A stretch of 64,000 nucleotides of DNA from Torymus aiolomorphi (Eukaryota; Arthropoda; Insecta; Hymenoptera; Torymidae), in the NCBI GenBank assembly GCA_036365515.1, contig CM070874.1:162956797-163020796 (forward strand). The letters run 5' to 3'. The notes under the pieces are model-generated. The model worked only from the letters and a program-made list of their open reading frames with translations. It was not told where the DNA came from and did no database searches. Position numbers and translations under genes: made by a program. Positions 21,356-30,447 of the stretch are shown here, piece by piece; within the stretch, counting starts at the first letter, position 1; each line of letters begins with the position of its first letter.

Positions 21356-22267
21356 ATGCCGTCCCCACCTGCTGAAAAGATGAGGGTGCCCCGAGCCACA
21401 ACTGATGTCGAGTCAACGGTGAAAATGCAGACAGCGGACGTAGTGGCGGAGGAGGGAAGGAAGTTACCGCTGCATTCGTTGTCACTGCAGTCATCGATCG
21501 GAGAGGAGACAGCAACCTCAGCAGCGGTGGCTCAGCAACCTTCTCTGCGCCCGGCAACGGGATATGGATTTGTGCCGAATCCTGAAGCGATGTTGTGGCT
21601 GGTTGGACCTGGAGTAGCTGCGCGCTTCGAAAATCGTCTGCAGGCCAGCGGTGCAGCCATTCGAACTGTCACTGGCGGAGCCACCAGAGCATTAGAGACG
21701 CTGAAGGTAATGCTTGAAGTTGACGGGCAGACGAAGACATTGCCGGTGTGGGCCATTCCCAATTTGGATCAAGATATAATACTAGGAATGGATTTCTGTC
21801 GAGAGTTCGACGTCGACGCGAGATTAGGAAAGCGAAGATGGAGAGCGAACGAGGATAAATGGAGACCATTCGTGAAACAAAGTGATGGAGTGAGGAGCAC
21901 CATTTTTGTGGAGTGCCCCGGAATTTCTGATGTCAACGAGACCCAACAAGAGACGATAGAGTGGCTCGTTGATCGGATTCTAGTGAACCCGGAGACAAGT
22001 GGTAAACTGGGATTGATGACGTTGACGGAGAAATTGATCGCACTGTTAGATACCACGCCGTTCAAGCATCTCCCGAGACGGATGTCACCCAAGATGCAGC
22101 AAATTGCGATAGAGGAAGTCGAGAGTATGTTTGACGAGGGGATAATAGAGAGATCCGTGAGTGACTATAGCAGCGCACCGGTGATGATTCGTAAGTCAGA
22201 TGGAACTTACCGACTTAACGCGAAAGGATGCGTATCCGATACCGAGTATGGACTCCATTCTGGATAA
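21356..22267 (+). pseudogene. pol: Outer gypsy protease and RT start
   Basis: Protease-like part: LPVWAIPNLDQDIILGMDF is the conserved C-terminal protease motif, but the catalytic D-T/S-G is not present where expected (LVGPGVAARF). Then an RT N-terminus: EEVESMFDEGIIERS and SAPVMIRKSDGTYR. The FCVDYR..N segment that should follow is missing: reading jumps to YPIPSMDS in another frame at about 22200, so a small deletion removed part of the fingers domain. Confidence 0.65.
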
Positions 22268-22724
22268 GTTACGGGGAGCTCGCTATCTGACGAAGGTCGA
22301 CTTAAAGCAAGCCTATTACCAGATCCCGATGGAGCAATCGAGTCACACGTATACTGCATTCACCGTGCCTGGATCGGGACTCTGGCAGTTCAAGCGCATG
22401 CCTTTTGGAGTGACAAATGCGCGAATGACTTTTCAACGTTTGACTGATTCGTTGTTTGGACCCGAGTTTCAACCGAATGTATTTGGCTACCTCGATGATA
22501 TAATCATCACCACCGAGACATTTCATGAGCACGTGACATGGATAGAGTTAGAGTTAAAACGTTTGGTTGAAGCCGGAATGAAGGAGAATGGAGAAAAATG
22601 TAAAGTGTGTTGCTCCATAGTGACATATCTAGGATTTTTATTGGATAAAGAGGGTTTGCGTCCTGACCCGGAAAAATCGCGACTGTACTGGAGTATCCGG
22701 CGCCGAAGAACATCAAGCAATTGA
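22200..22724 (+). pseudogene. pol: Outer gypsy reverse transcriptase core
   Basis: YPIPSMDSILDKL, LTKVDLKQAYYQIPM (catalytic Asp), FKRMPFGVTNA, FGYLDDIIITTETFHEH (catalytic Asp pair) and YLGFLLDKEGLRPDPEK. The active-site residues are intact, but the protein is split from the protease upstream and RNase H downstream by frameshifts near 22200 and 22700. Confidence 0.75.
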
Positions 22725-23378
22725 AAAGGTTCTTGGAAATGGTCGGATGGTACGCCCGATTTATTAAAGGACAGTCGTTGATAAAAATCTCCTTAGTAAA
22801 GCTGTTACGAAAGGGTAAAGAGTGGCAGTGGGGTGAAGAGCAAGACGATGCTTTCGAGACATTGAAGCGAGCTTTGATCAAGGCGACTGTACTGGCCAGG
22901 CCCGATTTTAACAAACCATTTGTGGTACAATATGACACGAGCAATTATGCGATAGGAGCAGTGCTGACGGAACTGGGTGAACGGCGAGCACCCGTTTGTA
23001 TATATTAATAGAGTGCTCAGTCCGGACGAGAATAATTATGCGATGACTGAGAAAGAGTGTTTAGCGATGCTGTGGGCGATTAAGAAGCTGCGTCCTTATC
23101 TTGAGGGATATCAGTTCACTGTCATCACGGATCAGAGTGCCTTCAAGTGGTTGTATAAACTTAAAAACCCCACAGGGCGACTAGCGAGATGGGCTTTACA
23201 GCTTCAGCAGTGGACGTTTGAGATTTTTCACCGTAAAGGCGCGTTAAATCACGTTCTGGACGCCCTCTCTCGCTTGCAGGAGATCGAAGAACTGGGTGCT
23301 GCCGCTTTCGAGGGAGTGAAGGACGCCTGGTACTTGAAAATGTTGGAAGAAGTGCCAAAGTGCCCTAGAAAGTACTAG
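22721..23378 (+). pseudogene. pol: Outer gypsy RNase H
   Basis: Two frames joined near 22985: LEMVGWYARFIKG..., VVQYDTSNYAIGAVL (first Asp), then PDENNYAMTEKECLAMLWAI, FTVITDQSAFKWL and HRKGALNHVLDALSR. This is the gypsy connection plus RNase H order, closely similar in layout to the inner element (YSVTERECLAILWAI, ITDHSSLKWL). Broken by one shift and a stop at 23378. Confidence 0.7.
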
Positions 23379-23469
23379 CAGTGGAGGGTAGAAGGGGGGG
23401 GGGAGCTGTATCGTTATCGGACATACCTCTCTTAGACCAGATAGAGAATAAAGAAGAGAGATGGAGGCT

Positions 23470-24198
23470 GGTAGTACCGAATTGAGTATCGAGATAGAGT
23501 TCTAAAGGATGCACATTGCCTTTTGTCATCAGATCATCTCGCAGTAGAGAAAACCTATGACAGAGTAGCTAGAGAATTCTACTGGAAGGGAGTGTATCAC
23601 GTTTGTAAGAGAATGTGATCAGTGTCAGTGCTACAAAATTCCGCAAACTCGGCCTCAAGGTCTCATGGGCACCCCAGTGATAGAGCATCCATGGGCTGTT
23701 GTAGCGGTGGATACCATGGAATTTCCATCGAGTAAAAGTCAAAATAAATACCTGTTAGTATTTCAAGATATTTTTACTCGGTGGATTGAAGTAAAATCGT
23801 TGAGAAAGGCTGACGGGAAGGCAGTAGCTAGAGTGATAGAGGAGTTGATTCTTTTCCGTTGGGCAACTTCCGATTATTTGTTGAGTGACAACGGAAAAGA
23901 ATTGGACAATAAGATGGTAAAAGAGATGTTTAAGGAGTACGGAGTAGAACATGTGCAAGCCAACCCAGTCGAGCGCAGCAATTGAACATTAAAAGTCATG
24001 ATTTCCGCGTTCGTGGTTTCGGACCACCAAAATTGGAACGTGCACATCCATAAGTTTAGACATGCGGTGAATACAGCTACACAATCGCCGACAAAGCTAT
24101 CACCCGAATTCCTGAATTTTGGATAACATCCCAAGCCGGTTAAGAATTTGCGGAGGGAGCTTGAGGAAGTCAAAGCGATAAAGTGAATAGAGCCCGCA
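23470..24198 (+). pseudogene. pol: Outer gypsy integrase, core part
   Basis: A broken HHCC region (H...LAVEKTYDRVAREFYWKGV..., CDQCQCYK near 23620), then 23665-23985 with AVDTMEFPS (Asp 1), LLSDNGKELD (Asp 2) and ANPVERSN (Glu), and a tail in which stops interrupt MISAFVVSDHQNWN and TKLSPEFLNFG. At about 24198 (...ELEEVKAIK, stop, IEPA) it is cut by the inverted-repeat element; the next coding piece is found more than 11 kb away at 35655. Confidence 0.7.
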
Positions 24199-24580
24199 AT
24201 CAGGATGAGGTTAGGCTTAACGTAATCTAGAGCATTTCTAGAATATGAAAAAAATTGTTTAAAATCCAAATTTTTATGACCTAACCTCAAAATAATACTG
24301 CAAACATGCAAACTTTTCGAAAAATTGCATAAAATTTGTCACAGAATCACGGAAAATTTTATTTTTGTACTGTGAAACATCATTTTGGACCTATTTTTTA
24401 CCACTAAAAACGAATACTTTAGTCACGATGTTGACACTGTTTCGTAATATACGCAATTTAAACGCATAAGACACGACTTTTCAACGTTTTGGCGATTCAA
24501 ACCACTTATTTATCCATAATAGATCGATCAATTTTGGTTGAAAATCCTTATTCTGTATTAAAAACACACATACACACAGA

Positions 24581-24620
<40 letters not shown>

Positions 24621-24683
24621 CGTACACGCGCGTGTGAGCATACATAATAATAGATTTATTTATTTTAGATAGTTAACACATAT

Positions 24684-25759
24684 TGTAACGGGATGGCTAG
24701 TGGGGGAAAATCCCAACAAGCCACAGGCCAGCGATGCCCTAGAACACGGTGCCACGGGTGTCAGACTAAAATGACTTGCCCGGGGATCTGCTCCTGGAAT
24801 CCCGAAAACAACGCGAAGATCGCACACGAACTTCGCTTTCCAAACTAATTGGATCGCTGAGTGAAAAGCGCGCGCTCGAAGAGTAAAGCGCGCGGCCGCT
24901 ATGCTCAGATATGAAAACGACCGGCGGAGTCGTTTTCCCGCGGAGGCGGCGGTATCCGGGAGAAGGACAGGTTGTAATGAACAACGCGACGAGTAACTAG
25001 ATATCACAATATATTCACAATCACTAATCTCTACAAGCACAACGCAAGTGCTGATTAGAACAAAGAGTTAGTTCGCGCGCGACCGTTAATATTCAAACGC
25101 GCGAACTACACGGCGCGCGGCGAAGCTGCTAATTTCGCGCGCGGTGTTAAAGTACGGCGGGCTGACACACACCCCCACGTACACGGCACAGAAGGCTTGC
25201 ACGGGGCGATTTCCGTGCGAGCCTTTACAATGAACCCGCGAGAGGAGAGTAGAAAACTTACGTTAGGAAGGAGCAGCCGGTGCACTCGACTCTCTCTCTC
25301 GCTCCCTCTCGTTCGCACAGCAGTTGCGCTCTCTCTCTCTCTCTCTCTTTCGCTGTATTGGGTCGGCAGGCGGGCTGGCTGCCGGCTCCTCGCTCGCAGG
25401 CTCGTTCTGCTCGTGGCACACGCTACGCGGTATCGCTCTCTCTGTCTCTCTTCTGCGCGCCTCCACTATTTGCGGCGCCTCCACTACACTCGCGGGGTCT
25501 CACAAAACGATCGAACGGCGTGGACAAGTAAACTCACGAAGAACGGAGGAGATCCTACTTGCGCGACGGCAGACACGAAGATGGCTCCCTTTTCTCGCGG
25601 GAACCAGTTAGCAGCTTCGCGACGGATGACGGGCATTTTACGCGTCGCGAGACCGATTCGCTACGCGCGGCGCGCCTCGATTCGGCTGCGCAGGAGTTGC
25701 GCGCGCGCGCTCACTACCTTCGCGCGGTAGATTAGAATCGCGGCTAGACACGCGTTACA
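24684..25759 (-). repeat. 3' LTR of inner gypsy element
   Basis: Plus-strand sequence starts TGTAACGGGATGG and ends CACGCGTTACA, giving TG...CA and a short terminal inverted repeat (TGTAACG/CGTTACA). The direct partner is 33699-34773. It contains CT/GA-rich tracts (25300-25350) that create spurious ORFs on both strands. Confidence 0.92.
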
Positions 25760-25771
25760 CCCCCCCGCCAG
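25760..25771 (-). promoter_or_regulatory. Polypurine tract
   Basis: On the minus strand GGCGGGGGGGG abuts the start of the 3' LTR. This is the position and composition expected for the primer of plus-strand DNA synthesis. Confidence 0.7.
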
Positions 25772-25955
25772 ACGCTGCTTAGGGGACCGAGAGCAGCTCT
25801 GCTAATCATGGCCGTCGTCGTACCTACTAATATGGTAGTAATGATTAGGAGAAGGAGGTTCGGAAAGGAACATTGCAGAATCGGAGTCACCGGTTTTTCT
25901 TTTTAATTTTTATTAAAAAAAATATATAAAAAAAACTTCAGGGCTTCACCCCTCT

Positions 25956-26912
25956 TCAACTGGTCCGGGAATACGATCGGCGCCCCTTGTGACGAGCTTG
26001 GTTGGGGCAATGTTTTGACTTTTTCACCCCAAGCTCGCCACACATGAAGCACCGGGGGATTGCGTTACTGTCGAGCGCATCCCGGGCCGCTCGCTCTTCT
26101 TCGAGCGCCCTCCTAAGGCGCTCTTCTTCTTTTTGGAGACGGCGCTGGGCCTCTTCCTTGACCCGGCGCGCCGTCTCCTCCGCCTTTTCCCTGGCTCGCC
26201 TGGCCTCTTCCATGCGCTCCTGCGCACGAGCCAGGCGAGCCTCCTCCGCCTTTTGGAAGGCTGTGCGGCGCAGCCTGGCGGCCCTGGCCTCTGCGGCGGC
26301 CGCGAGCTCTTCGCGCCGGCCTTGGGCCATTCCGACCCATTTGCCGGCTTGCCGCTCGCCGGCCTTACCGTGGCACTGGAGAAAGACCTCCAGTGCGGCA
26401 AGGGCAGCGTCCTCCGCAGCGCGCGAGGACTTGCTGAGGCACCGCGCTTCCTCGAGGGCCTTCTCCACTGGGACCCAGGCCGCACCGACTTCATCACTCG
26501 GTGCCCACTTGGGGGCCTGGGTCGGAGAACTCTCTTTCCTTTCTTCGTCGGCCCGAGCCGCGCCGGCGTTTCCTTCCGGCGCCATCTCTGAGGCTCGGAC
26601 CGACGCCTATTGTGAAAGCCGTTCTGGCCGGCTTTCCTGCTGCTCCTTCGGGGGACGAGGTCGCCGAAGCGGACTGGGACCGGCCTCTGCCCAGGCCGGC
26701 TCCGAAGGTCCCTTTCTTGGCTTCGGCGCCTCTATCTCCCCTATCATGACGGTGGAGGGCTCTTCCACTGGCTGGGGTGCCAGTGTCACAGCGTCGATGC
26801 CCTCCACGACCTGCTCCAAAAAATCGATGACGGCGGGGTCAGGATTGCACTGGATTAATCCAGCGATCACCTTCTTCGCCGTCTCCGCTATTTCGGGAGT
26901 CAGGCCTTGCAT
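25956..26912 (-). CDS. Inner gypsy third ORF: coiled-coil protein with zinc-knuckle-like end
   Basis: From an ATG at 26912 to a stop at 25956, about 318 codons in one frame interrupted by a single TAG at about 26607. First part: MQGLTPEIAETAKKVIAGL..., acidic then Pro-rich. Second part: an Ala/Glu/Arg-rich stretch of about 100 residues (EEARLARAQERMEEARRARE...) that must be a long coiled coil, then CFMCGELGVKKSKHCPNQ, close to a retroviral zinc knuckle but with Val where His is usual and one extra residue before the last Cys. TTTCAG (26916-26921, minus) lies three bases before the ATG, so it is probably made from a spliced RNA, like env. No signal peptide or membrane segment, so it is not an envelope. 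The visible gag has no zinc knuckle; this protein might supply that function (inference). Confidence 0.6.
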
Positions 26913-26915
26913 GTC

Positions 26916-26929
26916 CTGAAACAGGTAAA
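26916..26929 (-). promoter_or_regulatory. Splice acceptor before third ORF
   Basis: Minus strand reads TTTACCTGTTTCAG then GACATG. The outer gypsy has an equivalent acceptor, TTTGTTTCAG at 36050-36059, at the same place beyond integrase, which supports a shared splicing strategy. Confidence 0.55.
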
Positions 26930-27014
26930 TCGATCCCGGGGAGGAGTGAGATTGAGGACTGGAGAATTAAGACGAACACAGGTTAGTACGTACGACACAA
27001 GTTGGACGGCACAA

Positions 27015-27212
27015 TTATTGCTTTTTATACGCTCGGGTTCTACGAGGACTAATTAGTCCGGCATCAGCAAGTACGGGCTTCTTCTTCGAACCCTTTGGCC
27101 TCCCTGGGCCTCGCTTGGGTTCTGTTGGACCGGCCACACGCATAGGCCGGCCATCGCTTGCACGCTTTCCTGGCCTAACGAATAGCGCGGTTTTACGCCC
27201 GGGGCTGTACAT
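27015..27212 (-). CDS. Small AT-hook ORF overlapping the end of pol
   Basis: 65 codons from an ATG at 27212, 20 bases inside the end of pol and in another frame. It contains KRGPGRPKGSKKKP, a textbook AT-hook (basic residues around GRP) that binds the minor groove of AT-rich DNA, and is basic overall. It could be fused to integrase by frameshifting, or be translated from its own or a spliced RNA. A DNA-binding tail after integrase could steer integration, as chromodomains do in other gypsy elements; that is inference. Being short, it might instead be a decayed pol tail. Confidence 0.5.
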   Translation of the reverse strand: MYSPGRKTALFVRPGKRASDGRPMRVAGPTEPKRGPGRPKGSKKKPVLADAGLISPRRTRAYKKQ

Positions 27213-30153
27213 TCCCCCGGCTAACTCTGTGTCCCTCTGACGTGTTCCGTTCGGCTGAAGAGTCCCTCGCTGGTAGCGCCTGGGCTACTTCTGCTGAGAC
27301 GTATCTCTTGAGTTGCTGCGCATGGACGGGACGTATCGTTCGACCATCCTCACCTTGGATCTCATAGGTGTTTTCGCCTAGAATATTCACAATCGTGTAG
27401 GGCCCCGCGTACTTCGGGGCTAATTTGGCAGATATCCCCTCAGCTGCTAAGGATAGTACCTTATTCTCTCTCCATACACGATCGCCTAGACAGAATTCTG
27501 GAGGTCGACGATGAGCGTCATAATATTTGGCTTGTCTCGCCTGCTCCGCTTGCGCGTCGGCCGCCGCCCGAACGTGCAATTCGCGGAGCTTGTCCATACG
27601 TACCACCCAATTGTTTATCGCCTCTTGTTGCCCTTGCTCTTCGGCTAACCTGTCTTCCTCCCGCCTTAGTGTCTTCGGTGGGTCGGGTTGTCGGCCGTAA
27701 ATGAGCATGGCAGGACTTATCTTTGTGGAGCTGTGTTCGGCAGTATTGTACGCGAACGCCAGCTCATTCAGTTTCTCATCCCAGGACCGGTGATTTTCCT
27801 CTGCGTAAGACATAATCATTGTCTTCACCGTTCGATTCACACGCTCGACAGGATTGGCCTGAGGGTGATACGGAGGTGTAAACGTGTGATGCACGTTTCT
27901 CTCCTTTAAGAATGCCTCTAATGGTGCATTTTTAAATTCAGTCCCATTGTCTGAGAGAAACACCTCCGGGACTCCGAATCGCAGACATACTCGCTCGTTG
28001 AGTCCCTTAATTACCGATTTACCATCTGCCCCTTTTATCGGAATTACTTCAATCCAGCGTGTGAACAAGTCCTGGAATATGAGAATGTATTCGTGGCCGT
28101 GCGTGGTTTTTGGGAGGGGCCCCATAATGTCGCTGGCCACGATTTGCCATGGACGCTCTGTAATTCGGCGTCCCATGAATCCTGTTGGAGCGCGCTGTTC
28201 GACTTTGCACTGCTGGCAAATTTGGCACTGGCTCACGTATCTGGCTACATCACGAGACCTGTGTGGCCAATAATACTTCCGCTTTACTCTTTCTAGCGTT
28301 TTCTCGCGGCCCAAGTGCCCAGCAGTTGGAAAGTCATGGCATTCTCTCAGTACTTCGCGTCGCTTTTCGTGAGGGACTGCTAACTTCCATGCATCATCGT
28401 CGCCGAGAGACTCGTCTATGACTTCATCAGGTTCGTACTTGTACAGTCTCCCCCCCGCCAGCTTGAACGTGGGGAAGTCTCGCGGCCGCTGTTGAACCTC
28501 TTTCACAATTTCGAGGTACCATTGGTCGTTTGTATCGCGTTCGAGCTCTAACGCGGCGACCGCTGGCTCCTCTTCCTCGAACATCCGCGAAAGAGCATCT
28601 GGGACATTGTTCAAAGAGCCCTTTCGGTGTTCGACTGTGAAACTGTGGTTTTGTAGTTCCAAAGCCCATCTTGCTAACCAGCCTGACGGGTTTCGGAGAT
28701 CACGGAGCCACTTCAAGCTGCTATGATCCGTGATGACCTTGAAGTCATAGGCCTCTATATACGGACGGAACTTTTTGATTGCCCAGAGAATTGCTAGACA
28801 CTCTCGTTCCGTCACGCTATAATTCTTCTCGGCCGCGCTCAGAGTTCGACTAGCGAACTCTAGGACTCTTTCGTTGCCGTCTATTATCTGGTATAGCACC
28901 GCTCCAAGTCCTGTATCGCTCGCATCAGTTTGCACCACGAACTGTGCGTTAGATACCGGTCTGTGGAGAATCGGTGCAGAAGCAACTAGCACTTTTAGCT
29001 TTTGGAAGGCCTCTTCTTGTGCCGTTGACCACTCGTATTTCCGATCCTTTTTCGTTAGTTCGGTCAGTGGTTCAGCAATTGTGGCGAAGTTTGATAAAAA
29101 CTTTCTATACCACGAGGCCATTCCTAGGAAGCGTCTCAGCTGACGGAGGTTTTTCGGCACCGGATATTCCATAGGCTTTATTTTCTCGGGGTCTGGTTTA
29201 AAACCATCCCTATTTACTATGACCCCGAGATATTGGACCTCATCGCGACAGAAGACACTCTTCTCGCGATTTATTGTGAGGCCCGCGTCCTTTATCCTAT
29301 CTAGAACTCTTTTTAGAACCTCTGTATGCTCCTCGAATGTTTCTGTGACTATTATTATGTCATCGAGATACGAGTAAGCAAAAGGTTCGGGTTCGGGGCC
29401 GATGACTTTGTCAATCAGCCTCTGGAAGAACGCTCCGGCATACGAAAGACCGTAGGGCATTCTTGTAAATTGAAATAACCCTTTGCCTGGCACGGTGAAG
29501 GCCGTAGTCTCTTTGGACTCCGGATTTAGTGGTATTTGGTGGTACGCACTACTTAAATCCAACGTGGATATGTATCGCGCTTTCTGCAGTTTGCTTAAGA
29601 TACTCTCCATGTATGGTAACGGGTATGCGTCTGGCCTTGACGCTGCGTTCACTTTTCTGAAGTCCACACAGAAACGGAACTTCCCGTTGGACTTGCGTAC
29701 CATTACCACAGGGCTTGACCAGCCGCTTGTCGAAGGTTCTATTATACCCGCGAGTAGCATTTCCTCCACCTGCTTGTGCATCTCTTCCCCGAGTTTTCGA
29801 GATACTGGGTAGTACTTCTGTTTTATGGGTCTTGTCGAGCCGACGTCTACTGCATGCTCAACCCACGAAGTACACCCTAATGGTGCCAGGCCGTTTCCCA
29901 TCAGCTCAGCTACTAAAGCTTCCGCTTCTTTGCGCTGCTCTTCTGTTGGGTCCGCCAACCCTATAGCTGATACGGACACGGTATTATTGGCGGTTATGGA
30001 GGCTACTTCTAACTTTACGCTTGCATCATCATCTTTGAGATGCAGCGTATTGTCAGTGGGGTCTAAGACGGCGCTAAACTTCTTAATGAAGTTCACCCCA
30101 AGTAGCACTCCGTGTCTAGGTCTGGCATGATTGCGACGCGCACATCCTTGCAC
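27193..30153 (-). CDS. pol: Inner gypsy Pol: RT, RNase H, integrase
   Basis: 986 codons, open throughout. End of protease (LLGVNFIKKF, residues 17-26). RT about 115-320: FCVDFRKVN, ISTLDLSSAYHQIPL (Asp199), YLDDIIIV (Asp264-265). Connection and RNase H about 340-520: VVQTDASDTGLGAVL (Asp410), VTERECLAILWAI, ITDHSSLKWL (Asp476), PDALSR. Integrase zinc region H606/H613/C643/C646; core Asp675 (ASDIMGPL), Asp735 (LSDNGTEF), Glu770 (ANPVERVN). C-terminal tail with GDRVWRE and LAPKYAGPYTIV (GPY/F module). All catalytic residues are present, so enzymatic activity is plausible. The listed start is simply the first Met; the real N-terminus is supplied by the protease frame. Confidence 0.95.
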   Translation of the reverse strand: MQGCARRNHARPRHGVLLGVNFIKKFSAVLDPTDNTLHLKDDDASVKLEVASITANNTVSVSAIGLADPTEEQRKEAEALVAELMGNGLAPLGCTSWVEHAVDVGSTRPIKQKYYPVSRKLGEEMHKQVEEMLLAGIIEPSTSGWSSPVVMVRKSNGKFRFCVDFRKVNAASRPDAYPLPYMESILSKLQKARYISTLDLSSAYHQIPLNPESKETTAFTVPGKGLFQFTRMPYGLSYAGAFFQRLIDKVIGPEPEPFAYSYLDDIIIVTETFEEHTEVLKRVLDRIKDAGLTINREKSVFCRDEVQYLGVIVNRDGFKPDPEKIKPMEYPVPKNLRQLRRFLGMASWYRKFLSNFATIAEPLTELTKKDRKYEWSTAQEEAFQKLKVLVASAPILHRPVSNAQFVVQTDASDTGLGAVLYQIIDGNERVLEFASRTLSAAEKNYSVTERECLAILWAIKKFRPYIEAYDFKVITDHSSLKWLRDLRNPSGWLARWALELQNHSFTVEHRKGSLNNVPDALSRMFEEEEPAVAALELERDTNDQWYLEIVKEVQQRPRDFPTFKLAGGRLYKYEPDEVIDESLGDDDAWKLAVPHEKRREVLRECHDFPTAGHLGREKTLERVKRKYYWPHRSRDVARYVSQCQICQQCKVEQRAPTGFMGRRITERPWQIVASDIMGPLPKTTHGHEYILIFQDLFTRWIEVIPIKGADGKSVIKGLNERVCLRFGVPEVFLSDNGTEFKNAPLEAFLKERNVHHTFTPPYHPQANPVERVNRTVKTMIMSYAEENHRSWDEKLNELAFAYNTAEHSSTKISPAMLIYGRQPDPPKTLRREEDRLAEEQGQQEAINNWVVRMDKLRELHVRAAADAQAEQARQAKYYDAHRRPPEFCLGDRVWRENKVLSLAAEGISAKLAPKYAGPYTIVNILGENTYEIQGEDGRTIRPVHAQQLKRYVSAEVAQALPARDSSAERNTSEGHRVSRGNVQPRA

Positions 30154-30437
30154 ACGCCTGCCACGACCATGGGTAGATACACATAGCCAACCACTGCTAT
30201 GCTCTGCCCATTAGCTACCCGTGCCGTTGGGCCGCTGGCCGGGATTAATTCTTTTCCACAGGCTGTAGCGAGCTGTAAGCCGATGGAATTCATCCCAGTC
30301 CAGGAAGCTCCAGTATCGAAGAGTGCCCGTAGCCTGTAGCCGGCTACACCTACTTGAAGCCACCATCGCGAGCATGTTTCCTGGTCATCTTCGTTCTGCT
30401 GAGTCGCGGGCACTTCTTCGCTCTCTCCTTCAGGCAA
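30093..30437 (-). CDS. Inner gypsy protease
   Basis: 114 codons with ALFDTGASWTGMN (catalytic Asp41-Thr-Gly), a flap-like GQSIAVVGYVYLP and MPDLDTECYLG just before a stop. The expected ILG..F motif continues in the pol frame (LLGVNFIKKF), so the protease domain spans two frames overlapping by 61 bases. Either a -1 programmed frameshift makes Pro-Pol or a one-base deletion has occurred here. The protease would process Gag and Pol in the particle. Confidence 0.8.
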   Translation of the reverse strand: MPEGESEEVPATQQNEDDQETCSRWWLQVGVAGYRLRALFDTGASWTGMNSIGLQLATACGKELIPASGPTARVANGQSIAVVGYVYLPMVVAGVCKDVRVAIMPDLDTECYLG

Positions 30438-30447
30438 TTGGACCGAG

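Noticed and set aside
25197..25730. 177-codon plus-strand frame, repeated at 34211-34744
   Set aside because: It lies in both LTRs of the minus-strand gypsy element, runs antisense to it and consists of Arg/Ser/Leu from CT and CG tracts; shared only because the LTRs are duplicates.
26002..26919. 305-codon plus-strand frame rich in Ala/Ser/Arg
   Set aside because: Antisense shadow of the coiled-coil ORF; GC-rich coding sequence leaves the opposite strand open.
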